Assembly (NCBI GenBank): GCA_964501725.1
Contig: CAZCTO010000024.1
Location: 1 to 30,037 of the forward strand
Direction: 5' to 3'
Source: CAZCTO01 sp964501725
Lineage (GTDB): Bacteria > Bacillota > Clostridia > Saccharofermentanales > Saccharofermentanaceae
DNA: 30,037 nt
Part shown: piece by piece, positions 24,146 to 30,037 of the stretch
Position numbering within the stretch: the stretch's first letter is position 1
How the letters are laid out: every line of letters begins with the position of its first letter
Notes under the pieces: model-generated
What the model was told of the DNA's origin: nothing
The model's database searches: none
Seen by the model: the letters and a program-made list of their open reading frames with translations, nothing else
Position numbers and translations under genes: made by a program

Positions 24146-24856
24146 ATGAAGCGTTTTCTTGTGATCTTACTTTCTCTCTGCTTACTGCTTGGCCTGGCCG
24201 GGTGCCGGGAAGGGTTTCGTATACGCGATGATAATAATGATGACCGCTCGGAAGATGCGGACGATATCGACGATGACGATCCGGAGGAAACGAGTAAGTC
24301 TTCCTCCTCCGATGCGCCCGCCACCAAATCCACTGTCGCGGAAACGATCGCCGAGACTGAACCGGCTGTCATTTTGCCCGAGTTGCCGACTGAGTTTCTC
24401 TTTATGTCGGGAGCGGGCGCCTGGTCGACGACCCTTCATATTTACGACGATGGTACGTTTGACGGTTATTTCTCGGATTCGGACATGGGTGACACGGGGG
24501 ATAATTATCCGAACGGTACGAAGTATGAATGTGCTTTTAGCGGTAATTTCACCGATTTTGTTAAGGTGAGTGATTTTGAATATTCCATGCGTCTTGAATC
24601 TTTGAATTGTGAAGGCGAAATCGGCTCCGAACGGATTGAGGACGGTGTGCGAATCTTTACAACCGACCCCTACGGATTGGACAACGCCGATGAGTTTTTG
24701 CTGTACCTGCCCGGCCGCGCGACCGCGGATCTGCCGGCGGAGTTCATTGATTGGATCTCTTTCCCCAATGTATGGTCTGTGGATGATATCCCCGAAACCC
24801 TTCCCTTCTATGGTTTATATAACGTCGGAGGGCTGGAAGGATTTTTCGGAGAGTAA
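24146..24856 (+). CDS. Lipoprotein of unknown function with acidic linker
   Basis: I place the start at the ATG at 24146 (MKRFLVILLSLCLLLGLAGC), with AAAAGGAA upstream; the frame extends to 23972 without signal-like sequence. The 236-residue product has a lipobox LAGC and a very acidic, then Ser/Thr-rich linker (about residues 27-75). A globular domain follows with SGAGAWSTTLHIYDDGTF, SDSDMGDTG, YECAFSGNF and FLLYLPGRATADLPAEF, ending in PFYGLYNVGGLEGF. I recall this domain from other Clostridia lipoproteins but know no function for it. It is attached to the outer face of the membrane. Not recognised beyond this. Confidence 0.85.
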   Translation: MKRFLVILLSLCLLLGLAGCREGFRIRDDNNDDRSEDADDIDDDDPEETSKSSSSDAPATKSTVAETIAETEPAVILPELPTEFLFMSGAGAWSTTLHIYDDGTFDGYFSDSDMGDTGDNYPNGTKYECAFSGNFTDFVKVSDFEYSMRLESLNCEGEIGSERIEDGVRIFTTDPYGLDNADEFLLYLPGRATADLPAEFIDWISFPNVWSVDDIPETLPFYGLYNVGGLEGFFGE

Positions 24857-24982
24857 AACTTCAGCAAACTTGCATCCGATCCCGGAGCAGTCTGATTTGG
24901 GTTTTGCAGCGGGAGGCTAAAACCGGACGCGGGGGCATAAATCGAACATCGGTTCCGCAAAAAAGAGTAATCCCCGCGCTCC

Positions 24983-25699
24983 CTACCCCTTCACCCGAAG
25001 CGTCCGCAGGAACGCCTTCTTTTCATCACTGACCTGAAAACTTTCAATTGCTTTTTGGATCGTCTTGTTGTGTGTCCACGGCGCCAGCCGGCGCTCCGTC
25101 AGGTATGAAATCGTCTCATCGTAACGATCGCACAGCGCCGACGCGAAAAACCACGCGACCATCATACGGACGTAGTATTCTTCGGAATCGACGGACGCGA
25201 CCAGCTCCGGGATTTCCGGAGTGAACGCGCCGCCGAGAAAATGACGCATCAGAATGCCGATCGCATAGCGGCAGGTATACGTGTGGGGAGAAGTAATCCA
25301 GTCGGCGCGAAGTTTTTGAAGGATTTGCGGGCGGTGCTTCCCGAAAATCTTCGGGCTCGTGAGGTCGCAGGTCGCCCAGTTGTCGACGTACGGAAGGAAC
25401 CGGTCAAGCTCTCTGACCGTCGCCTCGTACTCCCCGATCCGCTCGATCAGAAAACCGTGGAGATTGTCCTCTTCGTAGTAGCGGTGCGGCAGAATCTTTA
25501 AGAACCCGGCGGCCCCGTCCGTCTTTGCAAATTCGATCGCGAACGCCCGCAGGGCGGGTATCCGCACGCCGATGATGCGCTCTTTATCAACCGTCGGCAT
25601 CAGCTTACAGTGAAAGTCGCGGTATCCTAAGTCCTGAAGCGCGAAAAGCCGTTCGCGCACGGTTTGTTCAATGGGGTTCATAGATTTACTCCCGCTCAT
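24983..25699 (-). CDS. AlkD-like DNA alkylation repair protein
   Basis: ATG at 25699 follows AAGGA by about 9 bases; a second ATG at 25681 with GGGAG is also possible. The 238-residue protein is built of HEAT-like helical repeats. It carries landmarks of the AlkD-type DNA glycosylases: MPTVDKERIIGVRIPALR, then YYEEDNLHGFLI, then FLPYVDNWATCDLTSPKIF with the candidate catalytic Asp, then MMVAWFFASAL and APWTHNKTIQKAIES. This family removes alkylated bases such as N7-alkylguanine and N3-alkyladenine from DNA. It is encoded alone on the minus strand. Confidence 0.92.
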   Translation of the reverse strand: MSGSKSMNPIEQTVRERLFALQDLGYRDFHCKLMPTVDKERIIGVRIPALRAFAIEFAKTDGAAGFLKILPHRYYEEDNLHGFLIERIGEYEATVRELDRFLPYVDNWATCDLTSPKIFGKHRPQILQKLRADWITSPHTYTCRYAIGILMRHFLGGAFTPEIPELVASVDSEEYYVRMMVAWFFASALCDRYDETISYLTERRLAPWTHNKTIQKAIESFQVSDEKKAFLRTLRVKG

Positions 25700-25908
25700 T
25701 TTTGCAATTCCTTCCCTGCATATTTCGCATTTCTGTTCCTATATATTATCATTTTTATCCCTATGCATTTCGTGAATTCTTCGCGGCAGAGTTCTCACGT
25801 AGCTCGTTCAGCCGTAATCTCCCTACGCTGATTTTTCCGGCATCTTGCTTTTCGTGCCGTTTATCATTACTGTATTATAAAGAATGATATTTCGGAGGGA
25901 GATACAAC

Positions 25909-27099
25909 GTGGATAAGCGGTTGTCTTCACTGACGTTATTGTATGCCGGTTTCTTTGCATCGGCTCTTTATTTGAAAGCAACAACGTCTTTAAAATGGGG
26001 TGTTTTTTCTGACTTTATACTTATTATTCTATTTGGTCTGTCTGTTGCAATCGTTTGCTTCAGTGTGGTGTTGACGATCCTTGCCATAATCGATATCGCG
26101 CTGCGCAGGCAAGTCGTCGACGACCGCTATTTTACACGAATCTTTTTATATAAACTTATTTCCCTTTTGTGTGTTTTTATTTTTGTTGCTTTGGTATTCA
26201 AAATGGATTTCCCCCTTTTGAAATATATGATCGGTCCGAAAGCATTGATCTTCGTTCTTTCTCTTATGCTTCCTTTCTCTTTGCATACGATTTCGGGTTT
26301 GATCGTCCGCAGAAAACGAAATGAATTACCCGAGGAAGATTATTTCATGCATATCATTATGCAGTTCCTCTTTTGCCTGGATATAATAAGTTCGCTGATC
26401 TTGATGCAGGACGAGAAAAAACGCCATCCGGAAGAGCGGACGGATCTTTATACGCATGCTTTTGGACCGCGTCCGAGGCCCGTTCCGGGTCTTTACGGTG
26501 TACTCTTTGCGATTTGCGCCGTGCTCTTTTTGATAAGCGATAAGGGTCTTGTTAATTATGGTGTGGGTAATTTCTTGTTCTATTTACGGAATGATATAAA
26601 GCACAGCTTGGTTTTTCAGTATTATTCATTTTTAATCCAAATATGGTTTACTTTTCTTTTGGCAATAGCGGGGCGCGCGATTTTCGATGCCGCATACTTT
26701 TTGCGCAAGCAGCAATCGGACGCGATGAGTCGACTGTTTCCTTCCAAGGTCTTCCTCTTCTCGATGGCGTCGATAGTGCTCGAAGCCGCCCTCCTCTTCC
26801 TTCTGAATCTGACGGTTGGTTTATTGCTGGATTTTACTCAATCCGGTGGTTTGTCGTACAGATCGAGGCTGGTGGTTCATCATATACTTTTCATTTCTTT
26901 ACTGGTCACTTCCTTTATTCTGGTTCAGGCAAGTGTTTTCCTCTACACGCGCTTTGCCGTGAAGCGCAGTCTGTCCGGCCGGTTGATATCGGACAAAAAG
27001 GCATCGCTTCTCACGTGGCTTTCACTTGTCCCCGTGTGGCAACTTGTTGCCGTTTATTTCATCTTCAAGTCAAATCGGGATCAACTCGAACTCGGTTGA
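25909..27099 (+). CDS. Multi-pass membrane protein related to the one at 2402-3607
   Basis: GTG at 25909 is preceded by GGAGGGAG at about 8 bases. The 396-residue product has about nine hydrophobic helices in two blocks, separated by a polar loop with KKRHPEERTD (about residues 165-200). The first block ends QFLFCLDIISSLIL, very similar to QFVIVLDVVSGLLL of the protein at 2402-3607. The second ends LLTWLSLVPVWQLVAVYFIF. No transporter or enzyme motif is apparent. It is followed 44 bases later, across a G13 tract, by a membrane-anchored M23 protein, so they may form an operon. Function unknown. Confidence 0.82.
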   Translation: MDKRLSSLTLLYAGFFASALYLKATTSLKWGVFSDFILIILFGLSVAIVCFSVVLTILAIIDIALRRQVVDDRYFTRIFLYKLISLLCVFIFVALVFKMDFPLLKYMIGPKALIFVLSLMLPFSLHTISGLIVRRKRNELPEEDYFMHIIMQFLFCLDIISSLILMQDEKKRHPEERTDLYTHAFGPRPRPVPGLYGVLFAICAVLFLISDKGLVNYGVGNFLFYLRNDIKHSLVFQYYSFLIQIWFTFLLAIAGRAIFDAAYFLRKQQSDAMSRLFPSKVFLFSMASIVLEAALLFLLNLTVGLLLDFTQSGGLSYRSRLVVHHILFISLLVTSFILVQASVFLYTRFAVKRSLSGRLISDKKASLLTWLSLVPVWQLVAVYFIFKSNRDQLELG

Positions 27100-27123
27100 A
27101 TCGATACGCATCGGCACGGGCTC

Positions 27124-27136
27124 GGGGGGGGGGGGG
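27124..27136 (+). repeat. G13 homopolymer serving as ribosome-binding site
   Basis: Thirteen consecutive G end 7 bases before the ATG at 27144, exactly where a Shine-Dalgarno sequence is expected; no other ribosome-binding site is present. Such tracts can lengthen or shorten during replication. The number of G is also prone to sequencing error. Confidence 0.8.
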
Positions 27137-27143
27137 ATAGTAT

Positions 27144-28109
27144 ATGGTAGTTCTGGACTTTTTGTATAAAATCTTTGCTACGATGCCCATGATGAATCTC
27201 ATCATTCCATTGTGCCTGTTGACGTTTATTGTTTTGTATCCTTTTAAGAGCAAGCTGACCTGGCTGTTGACCGTTATCCCAACCGGATTGTTCGTCTTCC
27301 TGCTGTTTTTTTCTGCCGTTTGGATCTTGTCGGGGGGACACTACACGCGATACATTGTTGTCGTTCTGTATTTTGTCGCCGGCATTCTCTCTTTTCTCAA
27401 GATTCGAAAATCACCCTTGCTTCTTAAACCTAACCTTGGCGTCGGTCTCCTCTGCGCCTTCGGAATTCTCGCCGTGATCGTGCTTGGTATTTTGAATGTT
27501 AATATTTTTCGCGCGCATGTATATAGCGAGACACCGTTTGAACTTCAATTCCCTTTTCGCGACGGGACATACCTCATTGCTGACGGCGGCGACGGATCCA
27601 TCAGCAATCTGGTCAATTATCACTATCAAGACGCACGCAACATTAGTCTGCGCTATAACAAGTCCGAGCGATATGCCAACGACATCGTCATGATCGACAG
27701 TTTCGGTTTCGAAGGGAAGCATTGGGGAAACGAGAAATCGCTCGACGACTACTATATCTTCGGGGAGAATGTCTATAGCCCCTGCGACGGAGTCATCTTT
27801 GAAGTTCAAGACGGCTTTGATGACATCCCGCCGAACGGCACCGTCACCGATACCGGAAACGGTGTTGTGATTCTGCTCGACGGTGTCTATGTAGTCCTCT
27901 GGCATTTGGAAAAAGGCAGTATCGTCGTCGCGGAAGGGGATACGGTAAAGGCCGGCGATCTGCTCGGCACCATCGGCAACTCCGGCATAACCGGCACACC
28001 GCATCTGCACATTCATGTTTCGCGCGGCCATTACATGTATGGTGTGGGTGTTCCGGTCCTCTATGACGGGCGCAATCCGATAAAATATACGCTGTTTAAG
28101 GTGGAGTAG
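27144..28109 (+). CDS. Membrane-anchored M23 (LytM-type) peptidase-like protein
   Basis: ATG at 27144 is the first after the G tract. The 321-residue protein has about four membrane helices in the first 125 residues, then an extracytoplasmic M23 domain. Visible landmarks are YANDIVMID, then YSPCDGVI, then GNGVVILLDGVYVVLWHLEKGSI, then GDTVKAGDLLGTIGNSG and PHLHIHVSRG. The HxH zinc site is present and the Asp of the first motif is kept, but the usual His of HxxxD is Arg here (RYAND). I recall a subgroup of M23 proteins with this change, so it may be active or act as a scaffold. M23 enzymes cut peptidoglycan cross-bridges. It probably shares a transcript with the upstream membrane protein. Confidence 0.88.
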   Translation: MVVLDFLYKIFATMPMMNLIIPLCLLTFIVLYPFKSKLTWLLTVIPTGLFVFLLFFSAVWILSGGHYTRYIVVVLYFVAGILSFLKIRKSPLLLKPNLGVGLLCAFGILAVIVLGILNVNIFRAHVYSETPFELQFPFRDGTYLIADGGDGSISNLVNYHYQDARNISLRYNKSERYANDIVMIDSFGFEGKHWGNEKSLDDYYIFGENVYSPCDGVIFEVQDGFDDIPPNGTVTDTGNGVVILLDGVYVVLWHLEKGSIVVAEGDTVKAGDLLGTIGNSGITGTPHLHIHVSRGHYMYGVGVPVLYDGRNPIKYTLFKVE

Positions 28110-28364
28110 TGACCGGGGAAGAGATTGAAGTGGCTGTTTTGGGAATCCATGGACGAAGGCAGGAAGAATCTAGTCCTTCAAACAAGTGATTGGTATCACA
28201 AACACGCCGTTTTTAAGTCTCATGGCGGATCCGTTTCCCATCGGGCAATGACATACTAGAACTTATTTGTCTGATTTTCCGGGTTTTATTTGTTGTATTT
28301 TCCGAAAATTATCGGGTGTCGACGCTTTTCGATCGCGAGCCCTCAGCGCTGTAAAAGCCAAGCC

Positions 28365-28512
28365 CTACGCCCCTTTGCCCCCAGGAAACAGGCTCATTCA
28401 CGCTCCTTGATGCTCGTTCGGGCGGCGGATAAATCCAAAATTCTCATAGAACCTCTTCGTGCAGGCGCATATATTCTTGAAAAGGAATCTCCTCCATATA
28501 ATTTACATTCAT
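28365..28512 (-). pseudogene. GNAT acetyltransferase remnant with internal deletion
   Basis: ATG at 28512 has a good AGAGGTGA site overlapping the end of the transglutaminase-like gene. It reads MNVNYMEEIPFQEYMRLHEE, typical of a GNAT N-terminus, and stops after 22 codons. In the next frame the sequence continues FYENFGFIRRPNEHQGA, a stop, then MSLF. That is the C-terminal motif of GNAT proteins (FYEKFGF...GxGM), with a Gly codon turned into TGA. The central acetyl-CoA-binding part is absent, so the gene is dead. From 28110 to 28364 I see no gene. Confidence 0.6.
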
Positions 28513-28524
28513 GTGATTTCACCT

Positions 28525-29616
28525 CTACTTCACTTCATACTCGAAAACGCTCCCGTCCGCCTTTTCGCATGTAAGAGTCAGCATTCCATTCTTCTGGTTG
28601 ACTTCAACGATATACACAGCCTCCCAAAGCGGCGTAAATGTCTCGTCCGTTACATCGATATCCTTGCCCCAGACATCATTTGAGTTGCCGATATTGTACT
28701 CGTCGGCAACAAACTCGCCGGCAAGCTCGCGCTTTTCTGCGGTCATTCCAAAATATTTAAGCCCATAACCGCCGTCCCCGGACTCGAATGTCGGGTCGGC
28801 GTAGTAGTACTTGTTATCAAGCATAAGAATCGTCCATTCATGGGCGACTTCAGGACTCATCCCGGATGCTGATGTTGCTTCCACGCCCACTTGTAAGCAC
28901 AGATACGCATACGCTGATGCGAACGACTGACAAATCCCCTCGAGCTCCATCAGTCCGCGATAACAACTGACATCCGTCACGATTTCGTTATCCAGTGCCG
29001 CATAGTCGTAGCTGATGAGCTCCGAGTACATCCGGTATAGCTTAATGGCTCGAATCGTTTGCGAGTCTTCCTCCAGAAGACCGGCGTAGTTGACAAGCGT
29101 TTCAATCTGTTGAGAAAAGTCAGAAAGAAGCTTTTCCCTTTGCTCATCATTCAGCCGATACGTAAGCAAGACCTCCCCGTCCTGATAAACAGAATCCGAA
29201 ACAATGAAACAAAAAGGCGGAAAAAACATATTAATTGCCAAGTCGAGATCCCATAATAATGCCTGATCGGCACAAGGCACGGTCGCTTCGCCGGCCATCA
29301 CCGCATCAATCAAATCATAGAAAAAGAGCTCCGCTTCCTCCCCGATCGCTTCCCGGTCTATTTGCGAAAATACGTGTGGATTCCACGAATACTCGAAAAG
29401 CACCTCGGTCTCCGCCTGAGTCTCCTGTGTATCGACCGGCGTTATTTCACCGGTTGTCGATTCTGTCTCCTTTTGCGTTGACGAAGATGTCCAGGCAGAT
29501 GCTTTTCGCGATCTGCTGTCGGTCCCGGAATCGTCCGATTGACATCCGGAGAGAATAGAAAGGATGAGCGCCATGCAGATTGCAACAGTCGCCATTTTGA
29601 TAAATGCTTTTCTCAT
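28525..29616 (-). CDS. Transglutaminase-like lipoprotein
   Basis: ATG at 29616 follows AGGCGG by about 7 bases. The 363-residue product has a lipoprotein signal peptide (lipobox LSGC), a Ser/Thr-rich linker to about residue 70 and a helical middle region. A transglutaminase-like cysteine-protease core follows: GICQSFASAYAYLCLQVGV (catalytic Cys in GxC), AHEWTILMLDNKYYYADPTFE (His and Asp). The Cys-His-Asp triad looks intact, so it may be an active peptidase or transglutaminase acting on surface proteins, though many family members have unknown substrates. It is membrane-tethered outside the cell. The ribosome-binding site of the GNAT remnant overlaps its stop codon. Confidence 0.9.
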   Translation of the reverse strand: MRKAFIKMATVAICMALILSILSGCQSDDSGTDSRSRKASAWTSSSTQKETESTTGEITPVDTQETQAETEVLFEYSWNPHVFSQIDREAIGEEAELFFYDLIDAVMAGEATVPCADQALLWDLDLAINMFFPPFCFIVSDSVYQDGEVLLTYRLNDEQREKLLSDFSQQIETLVNYAGLLEEDSQTIRAIKLYRMYSELISYDYAALDNEIVTDVSCYRGLMELEGICQSFASAYAYLCLQVGVEATSASGMSPEVAHEWTILMLDNKYYYADPTFESGDGGYGLKYFGMTAEKRELAGEFVADEYNIGNSNDVWGKDIDVTDETFTPLWEAVYIVEVNQKNGMLTLTCEKADGSVFEYEVK

Positions 29617-29826
29617 TATGTACCGCCTGATTTCCGACCCGGATAATGGGTCTTTGTTTTGTCTTTACATATTTTAATTCAAAATTGATCATCTCACTAG
29701 AAATTTTTGAAAACGTTAACCTACTCTCTTTCCGTAGTCTTCTCCAAAACGAAACGATTCGCCCATAAAAATCGGCTCAAATCCCTTGTTTAGGGCGTCC
29801 ATTCCGTCGAGATATACGTTCAACCA

Positions 29827-29835
29827 TGCTATAAT
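29827..29835 (+). promoter_or_regulatory. Extended -10 promoter of the carboxylesterase gene
   Basis: TGCTATAAT is an extended -10 with a perfect TATAAT (29830-29835), about 75 bases before the ATG at 29910. No clear -35 is seen. The remainder of the 293-base interval to the transglutaminase-like gene holds no gene that I can support. Confidence 0.55.
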
Positions 29836-29909
29836 ATAGAAAATTTTGTCTCACGATCTTTTTTTAGATACGGGTAATTGAAAGCAAGCCGGGACACAAA
29901 GGAATTTTA

Positions 29910-30037
29910 ATGATCCGAATTACTGACATCGAGAACGGCACCATCCGGGGACTGCCTGCCGCTGACCCGAGAGTGACGGCGTTTAGGGGTATCCCTTTTG
30001 CCGCGCCTCCCGTCGGTGAGAACCGTTGGCGCGCGCC
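29910..30037 (+). CDS. Type B carboxylesterase, N-terminal part cut by window edge
   Basis: ATG at 29910 has AAAGGAA about 5 bases upstream. The 42 visible codons read MIRITDIENGTIRGLP, then VTAFRGIPFAAPPVGENRWR. The pattern G-x-(V/I)-x-G followed by FxGIPxAxPPVGxxRW is characteristic of the N-terminus of carboxylesterase family B (para-nitrobenzyl esterase type). The catalytic serine region lies beyond the window. No signal peptide is visible, so a cytosolic enzyme hydrolysing small esters is likely. Confidence 0.85.
   Translation, partial: MIRITDIENGTIRGLPAADPRVTAFRGIPFAAPPVGENRWRA

Noticed and set aside
24890..24982. Terminator formed by GCGGGG and CCCCGC between the lipoprotein and AlkD genes
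   Set aside because: The arms are separated by more than 35 bases and no U-run follows on either strand.

Overview
The window looks like a scaffold from an uncultured, moderate-G+C Bacillota (probably class Clostridia). The evidence is strong AGGAGG-type ribosome-binding sites, sigma-A-like promoters, lipobox lipoproteins without outer-membrane genes, and families common in anaerobic Firmicutes: PadR/DUF2812 pairs, an Amt-GlnB fusion, glycine-rich and Listeria-Bacteroides-repeat surface proteins, and SUFU and DUF1266 proteins. No rRNA, tRNA, transposase or CRISPR was seen. Two runs of 100 N sit inside repeat arrays. Each is flanked by the same 55 bases on both sides, so they look like assembly placeholders.

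Layout. 1-1884 (minus): 5' part of a secreted repeat protein. 2060-2330: remnant of an MFS transporter. 2402-3607: multi-pass membrane protein. 3667-3850: hairpin array 1. 4002-5952 (minus): terminator, ammonium transporter fused to a P-II sensor, hairpin-rich leader and promoter. 6243-6884: hairpin array 2. 7034-8729: PadR repressor plus DUF2812 membrane protein with two operators. 8815-9815 (minus): DUF1266 membrane-anchored protein. 9821-15654 (minus): five-gene operon resembling the late steps of staphyloxanthin-type C30 carotenoid synthesis (two CrtI/CrtN-like FAD enzymes, CrtQ-like glycosyltransferase, CrtO-like acyltransferase, VanZ-like protein) without a CrtM-type synthase. 15719-18882: five-PAS GGDEF/HD-GYP c-di-GMP enzyme. 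18886-20481 (minus): leucine-rich-repeat lipoprotein. 20761-21249: hairpin array 3. 21370-23135: second copy of the PadR/DUF2812 locus. 23199-24856: SUFU protein and a lipoprotein. 24983-25699 (minus): AlkD-like glycosylase. 25909-28109: membrane protein and a membrane-anchored M23 protein separated by a G13 tract. 28365-29616 (minus): transglutaminase-like lipoprotein and a GNAT remnant. 29910-30037: start of a carboxylesterase.

The most unusual signal is the set of three hairpin arrays. Their stems differ completely in sequence, but all use a 34-35 nt stem-loop plus a spacer of about 40 nt, repeating every 74-75 bp. In a common orientation the spacers also share a TTTTC run followed by a CCGG-containing block. 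Within a family the stems are conserved while the loops drift. Two of the arrays lie directly upstream of the two copies of the PadR/DUF2812 locus. Those copies have the same total length (1696 bp from PadR start to DUF2812 stop) and the same operator spacing (33 bp centre to centre).

The rest is mostly cell-envelope and sensing genes: lipoproteins, surface repeats, an M23 protein, an envelope pigment or lipid pathway, c-di-GMP signalling and nitrogen sensing. All assignments come from reading the sequence and remembered family features; no database search was run.
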